Source: Chelydra serpentina (lineage: Eukaryota; Chordata; Testudines; Chelydridae). From it: a DNA stretch of 64,000 nucleotides. Shown here in pieces: positions 54,531 to 64,000 of this stretch. Location: NCBI GenBank assembly GCA_037349315.1, contig JBAIAC010000027.1, positions 1,116,001 through 1,180,000 on the forward strand, written 5' to 3'. The stretch's first letter is position 1; every line of letters begins with the position of its first letter. Position numbers and translations under genes: made by a program. Under the pieces are notes generated by a model. The model was not told where the DNA came from. It saw only the letters and a list, made by a program, of their open reading frames with translations, and did no database searches.

Positions 54531-56854
54531 GCCAGAGAAGTACACTGGATGCCAAATTTCTGCTTGGTTCTGCAGCGAGTGGGGCAGCATCAGGAAGCCG
54601 GCCTACAGCTTCCTGAAGCTCTGCCCATCTGCAGCACAGAAAACGCACCTTGCTTTAACCTCCACTAGCTAACAACAATATGCAACTTTCTCCTTGGCCC
54701 CAATGCCTGCTCGGCCAGGGACTCCCTTATGCCGGGGAAATCCTCAGCAAGGAAAATCAAGCCAGATTCCACCCCCTATGTGCCATGAGAGTGGGCTGAG
54801 AATCTGTAGCTGGAAGGCTTCACAGAAAAAGTGGGTTTTAAGAAGGTATTAGAAGTGGGGTGAAGTTCAGAATGTGGGAAAGCAACCAAAGGAGCATTCA
54901 GGAGAGAGGATTAAAAGTGTGAAGAGTGAAATCGGGTGTAGGCTGAAATAAACACTGGATTTGGAGCGGAGTGAGCTGCTTGAATTTAACATTGTAGTAT
55001 TGGCAGTTGCAGTGTTCAGAAATCATGAGAGTTTGAAAAATGAATAAATGTGGGGTTCTTTTAATTTTCCTTCTGTTTTTTTTAAAATCATTTTGGGTTC
55101 AGGTTTCAAGCTTTCCTCCACAAGTATGGGGGCTAGAAGCATGCTTTATTTTTAAAACGAATACGGAGTTTGGCACTTATTTACATAATTCCAGGAGCTG
55201 GGGGCTTTTTTTTGAAAAACGTGACATTGTGCGAGACTTAAGGTAAAATGGTGAGAGCTGGTCACACAGCGCTTTGGAAGAAAAGAAAACAGGAAAGGCC
55301 TCAAGAAGGACTAGTGGTTAGAGAGAAACAATGTGGGATATTCCAGGGCAGAAACAGGTTTCCATTTCCTTCAGGCTAATTAAGCAAATCAGAGTGGATG
55401 TATTAATTGGAATAGGAAGCACATGTGACATATTTAGGGTTCAAGCAGGCACCAATGTTTTCATAATACAGGTGGGCTTAGGTTTCTCCTGCAGGAGTTA
55501 ATTCAGTTCTTTATATTTTTAAGCTTTATGCTCCCTCTAGTTTTCCATTTCTTTCTGCCTTCTTTCCCCCCATTTTTGCCAGCTCTGCCACACCACAAGT
55601 CAGAAAGAATGTACTGAGCAATACGAGATAGTCAGCCAGCTAGTCACTTAGCCAATCCCATCACATAGCCTGAAAGAATAGCCTGGATTTTTGGCCTGAC
55701 AATAAAATGCACGTCTCTCAAACCATAACCGGTGGGCACCATACATTAAAGTTCTGAGTTCTAACGAGAGAAACATTAAATCAAAGGGTATTTATCCCTG
55801 AATTGAAACAGGAAAGTCTAAAATAAAACCAGTTACTAAACCCACTTGCTCATGGCAGGGCATTGTTCTGCAAATGAAAACTGAACACCTGAGTAATCCC
55901 TCTGCTCAGGATCCTACTTTGATTGACATCTTAATAAATAAGTACTTAGGCCAGGCTTCAGCTTTCATTTCCTTATTTCTGATGTAAAATCTTTTCTTTT
56001 TTGAAATGGTGCACCGCATTGTGCTCCAAAGGGAAGATAAACTAGTTTTGGTTTACCTCAGCAATACTCACCTCCCGTCTGTCCTGCAGACAAATCGTTC
56101 ATTTCCCAGGAGATCTGCACAGTATCCAAACCCTAAACAATACCTGACCTTTTGGCTTCAACAAACAGAAAATGGTCAAATCAACAAGAACTGTAAAATG
56201 CATGTCTGTACGGGAATTACCAGAAAATTACTCCCCTCCACCCCCAATTCTCTTTGGTGTCTTTTGGGGCAGTAGTTAACTCTGGTATAGGATGCACACA
56301 GGATCATAGCGCCAAAGCTGTGGTTTAGAGTTCATGTTTCCATTAGAAAATCAGCTACTCCACATGTAAGTCCCCTGTTTGAATTCTGCAGGGCTTCCAG
56401 CACAGAGCACCTTTTACAATTTTGTAAAACAATTGTTAAAATGAGTGTAATTGGAATATTAATTCTAGAAATGGGCATGGGTAACATCTGATGCTTTTGT
56501 GACCATCTTGAATTAACATCTCAAATAAACGAATGAACAAATCAACTACACTAATATTAACCCATCCAACCAAAACAATTTACATCTATTTAGCTCCTGT
56601 GCTGTGGAGCCTTTTAATATTTTGAAAATGTGGAGAAACAGTAATTTATAAAGTAACTGCTGAAGATACATATGTTGCTGCTCACTTTGGTGTCCATAAT
56701 ACCATTACTTCATATCCTTTCAAATGGTGTTGGTTACTTTGGACTCAATAGATGAGCTATTTATACAGTTATGAGACTAGGTCCAAATGAGCTCACCTTT
56801 CTCACCAGTGAGCCCCTGCTACAGAACACCTTTTGGTTTACAAAACGAAAATAA
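54531..56854. other. Intergenic, no gene seen
   Basis: No repeat or coding block recognised over 2.3 kb. Frames stay under 90 codons. Confidence 0.4.
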
Positions 56855-56950
56855 GAAAGAAAAACTTGTAGCACCTTAGAGCACCTTGTAACAAATTTAT
56901 TTCAGCATAAGCTTTCGTGGGTTAGTACCCACTTCATCGGATGCATGGAA
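56855..56950 (-). mobile_element. Penelope-like tail with hammerhead-like segment, antisense
   Basis: Minus strand reads ATGCATCCGATGAAGTGGGT, loop ACTA, ACCCACGAAAGCTTATGC, AATAAATTTGTTAC, AAGGTGC. Same structure as at 260-300: (C/T)GATGA, a perfect 6-bp stem (GTGGGT/ACCCAC), GAAA. The usual U of CUGAUGA is C here. Confidence 0.6.
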
Positions 56951-58905
56951 TGAAACATACAGTAGACAGATATTTATACAGTCAGAGAAACATGATAAGG
57001 TGGAGGTGCATAGACCTTTGGTTTACAGTTACTCCTTGCTCTACAAAAAAATCCTGTTCTTTTTGCTCCATTTCCTTATTCCTATGTATTTTTTGCATTT
57101 ATTTATTAAGGCTGGGCTATTTGAGGAGGTGTAATTTATACTACAACTACATTAGGAGGATTTCCTGGTATAGCTATGCCAACAAACTATTATAGTGTAG
57201 ACAAGTCCTTATATTTCTTTCCCTTCAATTCCCCACTGATGTTTAGACTCCCTTAGGGCCTGTCTAAACACAAACTGTCACTGTCACTGAAATAAATCAA
57301 TTGGTTTTAATTCACATCTTTTGTAATTATGGTCCAAGCCTGAACAGACACTCATATCAGATTAAGAGTGTTCCACTTTGATTTATTGTTTTTCCAATAT
57401 AGGCTAAATTGAAATAGAATTTTTAATCTAAAATAAGAGTGTCTATACACAATTTTTCATCAAAATAACAAAAGCTGTAAACTAAAATCAAGAATGTCCT
57501 TATAGTAAGGAGCCAAAATCAGAGGCGATCTGTGGGTTAGGTTCCCACACACAATCTATGTCTATGAGAGTTTGGTGTAATTTACACACTAAGGTGCTGA
57601 AAGATGAAAGAAGCTGTAAATTCAAGTAGCCTGTTCCCTATTTTAACATATAGCTTTTGTCTCCTCGGTGTGTAAATTACAGCAACCTAAACTCCCTGGC
57701 CTGGTCTAGAGCAGAGTTTTTGGTCCTGCTGTAACTCAAGTTAATTGATTTCCACTTTACTCAAGTAGATTAACAGAATAGAAAATGCTAATCTAGACTC
57801 TCAACAAACATTTGCTCCAGGAACAAATGTTTACTGGGCATTTAGATTAGCATTTACAGTTGTGTTGTTTATTTTTCTATTTCCATTCTCAATTTGTTGT
57901 CTCTTCCTCATCTGTGTCCTAGTTGCATTTGGGCCCAAAGGAAACAAATCTCAAGGTCCAGCCAAACCCAGATGAAGAGGCTACTTTTGGAATTTAATGT
58001 TATTCTAACTGTGAGCTGTGATTAGGAGAGCACAGAATGGGATGTAGTGAAGAGAATTTCTGAAGACTTCCTCTAAAATATCAGATGTTATTGTTCTGAT
58101 GATTTCAGAGTATTTTAACACTTTGGAATTAAAAATTAAAACAAATGAAGACTTTTCAGTCATTAAAAAAAAGTTGAAATTTGAATGTACTGCAGTCCTT
58201 ACCTTATCCCCAAGTAAATCCCTTGTTAGGTTTTAGAGTTTTACTCCCTTCACAATAAGGATTGTTGTGAATCAGATGAATTTATTTCCCAGGAAAGGCT
58301 AAATATAGACATAGATCATGAATCATGGGGACATACAAACATGCTCTGACCAATACACCAACCACTTTGGAAAGGTAGGAGTTGGAGCCTAGCCTTAGAA
58401 GCAGTAAATCTTTATTGAATTATTTACTGGTACCATACTACACTTTTTTCTCTAGGGCAGATTATTGTTGAGAGTCGGGTATGTGTATGGCATAGTGAAA
58501 AAAGGTGCAAGTTTGTAGAGGAGTGGTTTATACCACATTTTCATGAATTAGGATGGGGATGCAAGAGTGTAACACTTTTTCCTACCAAACTATGCTAATG
58601 TGTAATTATAACCATAAAAAATTTCGCTTAGGTGCCTAAGCAGAGAAAAGCAGCCAGACGGGTGGCCAGTGATCTAGTTCCTAGTGTGAAGTATTACTAG
58701 AAACAGCAATGGTGTTTGTCATTGTTCAATAATTTCCAAATCAAACGTTCTCCCACATTAAAATATTTTTTTTCTAGCTGCCCGCCCTGCAAACTCAGAC
58801 TGGAATCAGAAAGTCAAAGAGGATGCACATCATCTCCAGTAACGTTCTGCAGCCAAATCATGGCCTCAGTGAAACATGTGCAACCCTATTGTCTTCGGAT
58901 TATAA
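56951..58905. other. Intergenic with MITE-like pieces and a stem-loop
   Basis: 57,105-57,215 ends with TATAGTGTAGACAAGTCC and 57,250 starts GGGCCTGTCTAAACAC, as in small MITEs. A stem-loop lies at 57,786-57,854: GCTAATCTAGA pairs with TTTAGATTAGC around AACATTTG/CAAATGTT. No gene. Confidence 0.4.
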
Positions 58906-58907
58906 AC

Positions 58908-59260
58908 TAGATTCATAGATTCAAAAGCCAGAAGGGACCACTGTGATCATCTAGTCTGACTTCCTGTGTAGCACAGGCCACAGAACTTCCCCAAAATAAT
59001 TCCTAGAGCAGAGCTTTTAGAAAAACCTCCAATCTCGATTTAAAACTTAAGTATCAGAGGGGTAGCCGTGTTAGTCTGGATCTGTAGAAGCGACAAAGGG
59101 TCCTGTGGCACCTTATAGACTAACAGAGTCTCTGTTAGTCTATAAGGTGCCACAGGACCCTTTGTCGATTTAAAACTTGTCAGTGATGGAGAATCCACCA
59201 TGACCCTTGGGAAATTGTTCTGCTGGTTAACTCCACCTTTGTAACTCCATGGGCTTTATT
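58908..59260 (-). mobile_element. CR1 LINE 3' end, antisense, interrupted
   Basis: Reading antisense from TTCATAGATTCAAAAGCCAG, AAGGGACCACTGTGATCATC, TAGTCTGACTTCCTGTGTAG to TGATGGAGAATCCACCATGA. This is the CR1 3' terminus. A 116-bp insertion splits it. Confidence 0.85.
59049..59164 (-). mobile_element. Head-to-head Penelope-like tail insertion with 14-bp TSD
   Basis: Inserted in the CR1 with duplication TCGATTTAAAACTT (59,035-59,048; 59,165-59,178). It carries the antisense tail end (GTATCAGAGGGGTAGCCGTG, TTAGTCTGGATCTGTAG) and then a perfect inverted repeat of 38 bp per arm around a single base: 59,091-59,128 and 59,130-59,167, based on GGTCCTGTGGCACCTTATAG. Confidence 0.85.
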
Positions 59261-61330
59261 GTTTACACTGGGGTAAGAGATTGGCCCTGTAACTGGACCT
59301 TTGTAAGCAATTCTGTTGACAATGCACAGGAGCAGGTTTGGCTCCACAGAAGTAAAAATAGTGCAAAATGGTTTTATCACTAAAATCAGCTTATAGTTCT
59401 CTGAATATACCTAGGGAGATCTGCTGAGCAGGAAAGTACCATTTCTACATAGACACTTTTCAGAGTAGAATCATGCTTTGGAAAGGGAGCATTCATAGAG
59501 TAAAATTGGAAGGAAAGAGAATCGTAACAAAAACTTTCCCTGAAATTTTCTGTTCTCCCTTTGCTAATCCTGCACAGTACTGAGCACTCCATCCCCGATC
59601 CAGCAAAGCATGTACTTTGCTAGATTGGGTACAGAATAATCAGCATCTTGTTGGATAGAATTGAGCCCAGGGAGAGCAATTCAAGTTTTGCCATATGCCA
59701 CTTACTTTAAGAGACTTGTTTAATTGGGTCATTTTTTTGTCTCTGGTGGTCGGCTCTGATGCTGGTTGGAGAGTAGCACTAAGCATTATCTTGTTCTATT
59801 GCTCCAGGCACCTGACTCCCTACTTCTCCCCAACAGAAGCAGAGACTCTTTACTCAGAGGCATCTGCAATGTTCTCAAGTTTGGGGAGATTGTTCCTTTC
59901 TGGATTAGATACCTGTATCTCTTGTGTAATGATGTATTTGTGCATACGACAGGCTCACCACCAGAAGGAATTTTTTAGTGGCGAGAGAGCTCTCTCTTTC
60001 CTAAAATCACTGGGGCCTGTCTATAAATGAGAAGAGTTGGGGAATGGCATTCATAGTGGGACAATCGGAGACTCCTCCTGAAACATGAGCTGACTGCGAA
60101 CTCTCTGAATCCCATAGGGTTATATTTGTATTTCTTTTGAAGAAAATGTTGCATCATGAAAAGGTATTTTTAATTACCCTTACTGTGGCACTGGGAGAGG
60201 GGACTCTATTGATAACTGAGACTACAAATACCGTAGTAAAAGTCACCCATGAGGAATCAACTAATAGATGGCCTGGCTACACAGCAAACAGAAAGGGGAT
60301 CCATGGGGACAGTGTGGGGCTCTGAAATTCACTGTACAGGTCACTCTGGCAAGCAGACCCATCCTTTTGGGCATACAGTCAACCAGTCAAGGTGGGAGTA
60401 TTTATTTGATTATTTTAGACATTCTTAAGAAGGCTGAAATATCTCCAAGCCTGGAACAGACAGAGATGGCACTTGCACTTCTGTAAGCTTGAAAGTCTTC
60501 ATTTATTCCTTGGGTGTGAGTGTGATTGAGAGGGGGTGGGAAATATTTTTACTGAGGTCTGAGTACATTTTACCTGTCTGCTGTGTAATGGCTACTCTTC
60601 CTGGTCTTTATATTTGCCCCTGGGCTTGCTTTCTAGAACGCTACTTGGCACAGGGGTTCATAGAGAGAAGGTACAAAATGAAGGGCAGTTAATGTCTCGC
60701 GAATGGTGATTGTATGGTATTGTTGATAGAGCAGTCAAAAGCGTGCCTGCTGCCTCCCCACAGAGCACCCAGGCAAAGAAGATGGGAGTAGGGTCTGTGC
60801 TGTCAGAGCCTTGTTTTTAACCCTTGTCTGTTTGCCACTTATTATTATTTAGGATTTAGGGTTTTTTCAAACCCATGTTTATTTGATCTCACTCCTTCTC
60901 TTTCTCTCATCAGCACAATGTGGACACTCGATGAGAGTTGAAAGAACTCCTAGCATGTATGTTATAATATCTTTCTCCTTCTGAAAATGAAATTTTAGCT
61001 TTGGGAATAGAAAGGGCCTTGTTAATAGTTGGGGTTATTCTTCCACATAAATTGGTGCCCTCCATGGCACCTGTTCCTCCACCTTTGGTGCTTTGTGTGA
61101 GATTTTTCCATGCATCTCTAGGGATAAGCGATAGAAGCTTATATCCCTCCAAACCCCATGGTGTGCTTCTGGGAGACAGTTGGATTAATTACTAGTTGCT
61201 AAATGGATGCTGAAAGGCATTTGATCTTGGGAAGTCGAAGTAAGTATTTAAGGGTCACCTTTTTTCAAGGGCTTGATCAACAGAAAGTAGAAATTTGAGC
61301 CAGAATCTCTTCAGTTCTAACCACATGCAA
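59261..61330. other. Intergenic, no gene seen
   Basis: Includes a diverged hairpin repeat (GATCCAGCAAAGCATGTACT) near 59,590. The 111-codon frame at 59,695-60,030 has no domain I recognise. Confidence 0.4.
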
Positions 61331-61520
61331 TTCCTTGTCTACACTGAGGATTTCAGCCTCCAGTGGCCAGCCAACAGTGCAAAACTCTTGTAAAAACAGG
61401 TAAAACCACCTGTGTAAATCGCAGCTTATAGCAGCTTTGCATGTCCACACTTGAAACTAGTAATGGTGAAGCTACACCAACGGCTGCAATAGGGGCAAAT
61501 CCCAAATGTAGACAAGGCCT
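61331..61520. mobile_element. MITE with CCTTGTCTACA ends (about 190 bp)
   Basis: Left TTCCTTGTCTACACTGAGGA, right inverse CCTTGTCTACATTTGGGATT. Resembles the MITE at 53,951 in its GTCTACA core. TSD unclear. Confidence 0.7.
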
Positions 61521-63063
61521 TGAAGACAGCATCTTAATGAGGACAAGAACTAATGCTCAAAAAAAAATAATCTCAGAGGTTTAGCAACCACTGGAACTTG
61601 AGAACTTGTCTGGGGGAAATTCAGTGTCTACGTCTCTGCTGGCTTCTCCCCTTCTTAGTGAACACGTCACCGCTCAGTGAATCAGTTGCCCACGTTTTTT
61701 ACATACTCAACTTATAACCATACCAATAAAATTCCCAAATCCATTCCCTAGATCAAATAAAGGTAATTACAGAGCTCACTGTGGGCGATTCCCAGTGGGA
61801 GGGTGGGAGTGGCCAAGGGTGGGGCTGGAAGGTGAATGCTGTACATGCACAACAGAGAAAATAGGAATGTACCACACCCATCATAAAACATGCTGTCACA
61901 GTCAGCAACAGAAATCATTAGGGTGGATCTTTATACACACCTTTCTCATAAAGAAAGAAAGAAAGATGGCACAAGATCCCAAGATGAACTCACAAGCCAC
62001 AGGGAGCTGAGCGTGACTCACTCACTGTGGGAGAGGAGAAAACTGGAGAGGATTATGAGACTGCTGAAGGAGCAACGTCTTCATGTTTTCTGTGAGAGCC
62101 CTTCCCCTATGGGATGGACTGGGTACATCATATTGCATATTCTCATAGAGAATTCATTGGCTATGTCTCATAGTACACATTCGCAGCACCTCAATAGAAG
62201 ACACATCAGGTGTGTGACCATACTCTCTAGCTCCCAGCCCATTCCGCGTTACCCTGTACATCCATCTCAGCCTCGTCACAGGACCAAGGCCTCTTCCCCA
62301 CTGCATTTCTCCTTCCATCTTAATTGCTTTCAGCCCCACCAGATACAATGGCTTCTTAGCACTGCTTCTGTCCATTGATTCTTGTCAGTCACAAGATAGT
62401 GCTGATGTCTCTTCAGTGTTTCTCCTGCCCATACAATGCCACTCCCAGCCACACTGCAGGGAGAAGTATTGCTTCTGTCCCACTGGCTGGAGAATTCAGT
62501 CAGATTCATGCTAGTGAAGATGCAACGTTGTTATCTCAATCTGGTTTGCACTGTTTAAACCTGCCAGCTGAGATGGTTATCCGGGGAATGGCTACACTTC
62601 AGCCGGAAGTTTGCCTACCAGCTCAGACAGACTGAGAGGTGGTAGCTGTGCTTGAGCTAATGTACTAATAATAGCAATGGGCACATTGCAGCAGGAGTGG
62701 TGCAAGGGCTAGTCACCCAAGTATGGATCCAGGGGCTCAAATGGGCTTGTACTTGGGCAGTTAAATCATGTTACCCCCCCACGTCTGCACTGTTATTTTT
62801 AATGCACTAGCTCGAGCAGAGACAGCGTGCGTCTGTCTACCCGGACTGGGAGACATGCTCCCAGCTGTAGGGTAAACATACCCGCTAAGGGAAACATTCA
62901 AAGATTCTCTGTCTATTCAGAGTTGGGTCTGATAGCATGGTCAAATCTATGGTATAAAGTAATGAAATCTCACATGGCTCACACTGAAACCAGCACAAAT
63001 CTGTGCATCTCCAGAATAGGAGGGTGTTGAGCAATGGATGGGGATTTCAAAAATACATGTATT
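61521..63063. other. Intergenic, no gene supported
   Basis: A 162-codon frame at 61,890-62,378 exists but has no domain or splice context. 62,640-62,880 resembles a dispersed repeat. Confidence 0.4.
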
Positions 63064-63775
63064 TAAGAACATAAGAATGGCCATACTGGGTCAGACCAAT
63101 GGTACATCTAGCCCAGTATCCTGTCTTCTAACAGTGACCAATGCCAGATGCTTCAGGGGGAATGAACAGAACAGGTAATCATCAAGTGATCCATTCCCTG
63201 TAATCATTCCCAGCTTCTGGCAAACAGAGGCTAGGGACACTTCAGAGCATGGTTTTGCATCTCTGTCCATCTTGGCTAATAGCCATTGACAGACCTGTCC
63301 TCCATGAACTTATGTAGTTCTTTTTTGAACCCTGTTACAATCTTGGCCTTCACAACATCCTCTGGCAAAGAGTTCCACGGGTTGACTGTGCGTTGTGTAA
63401 AGAAATACTTCCTTTTGTTTGTTTTAATCCTGCTGCCTATTAATTCATTTGGTGACCCCTAGTTCTTGTGTTATGAGGAGGAGTAAATAACAGTTCTTTA
63501 TTTACTTTCTCCACACCAGTCATGATTTTATAGACCTCTATCATATCCCCCCTTACTCGTTTTTTGTCCAAGCTGAAAACTCGCTCTTATTAATATCTCC
63601 TCATATGGAAGCTGTTCCATACCCATAATCACGCTTGTTGGCCTTTTCTGTGCCTTTTCCAATTCCAAATATCTTTTCTGAGATTGGGTGAACAGATCTG
63701 CACACAGTATTCAAGATGTGGGCATACCATGGATTTATATAGAGGCAATATATTTTCTCTATCTTATTTAAAAGT
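63064..63775 (-). mobile_element. CR1 LINE 3' end, antisense (about 710 bp)
   Basis: Starts AAGAACATAAGAATGGCCAT, ACTGGGTCAGACCAATGGT, then CAGATGCTTCAGGGGGAATG, AGTTCCACGGGTTGACTGTG, AGAAATACTTCCTTTTGTTT, ATCCTGCTGCCTATTAATTC, TGTGTTATGAGGAGGAG; all are hallmark antisense CR1 sequence of sauropsids. It belongs to the CR1 subfamily whose 3' coding part ends the copy in intron 6. Confidence 0.92.
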
Positions 63776-64000
63776 GTGAATAAAAAAAATTTACATTATA
63801 ACACTACTTGATAGCACTTTAATGAAGGCTGCAAATCAATTCAAATCATAACCCTTTATTCATAAAATCATACTTTTTCAATATATTCACATTTTATTGA
63901 AATTTTCCATGTGTTGTGTCTGCTCTAAAATAAAATTTTCCTCAAAAAATTTGACCAAAATTTGTTCCTTTATCTTTTTTTAGTTTTGGGTGAATGAAAA
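63776..64000. other. AT-rich window end
   Basis: AT-rich sequence, nothing recognised. Confidence 0.4.

Noticed and set aside
59695..60030. 111-codon ORF as a membrane protein
   Set aside because: No domain, no splice context; length is within chance for 64 kb.
1..64000. CRISPR arrays, operons, prophage or insertion sequences
   Set aside because: No regular spacer arrays, no ribosome binding sites or dense bacterial ORFs; all evidence is of a vertebrate nuclear genome.

Overview
The window is vertebrate nuclear DNA, most likely from a cryptodiran turtle. The evidence is a spliced amniote gene with GT-AG introns, many CR1 LINE pieces on both strands, an antisense tRNA-derived SINE of the type found in hidden-necked turtles (about 44,500-44,690), a DIRS-type tyrosine-recombinase retrotransposon, and many short hAT elements. 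Nothing prokaryotic, viral or CRISPR-like is present. The species call rests on recognised repeat types and not on a search.

One protein-coding gene is clear. SLC13A2 (NaDC1, sodium-dicarboxylate cotransporter) lies on the + strand from the ATG at 1344 to the stop ending at 25915, in 12 coding exons. Every splice junction is GT-AG, all phases join, and the exons total 1,794 nt (597 residues plus stop), with no stop or frameshift inside. A TATA-like box lies about 55 bp upstream of the ATG. The introns hold a CR1 copy that was itself invaded twice (intron 6), a GC-rich hAT hairpin close to a splice acceptor (intron 5), a Tigger/pogo-like element (intron 10), and a perfect 483-bp inverted repeat (intron 9).

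From 25,916 to 64,000 no gene can be supported with confidence. This stretch is intergenic or regulatory sequence full of repeats: an L2/CR1-clade LINE interrupted by a hAT element at its catalytic motif (28.0-29.7 kb), a DIRS relic (38.7-41.1 kb), MIR-like SINEs (41.5 and 54.3 kb), a 5S-rRNA-derived SINE split by a small 8-bp-TSD element (50.7-51.0 kb), Penelope-like tails with a hammerhead-like fold (1-380, 56.9 kb, 59.1 kb, possibly 43.5 kb), several hairpin MITEs, and antisense CR1 tails (58.9 and 63.1 kb). Two unexplained items remain near 35-36.5 kb: a splice-bounded 68-nt exon-like block and two antisense ORFs of 179 and 163 codons. In mammals the gene after SLC13A2 is FOXN1, but none of its conserved coding sequence is visible here.

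The most striking structure is the 1,027-bp palindrome at 21,203-22,229. It has TG...CA ends, a 5-bp target duplication and a TATA box in each arm, and it would be transcribed as a very long double-stranded hairpin within SLC13A2 intron 9.
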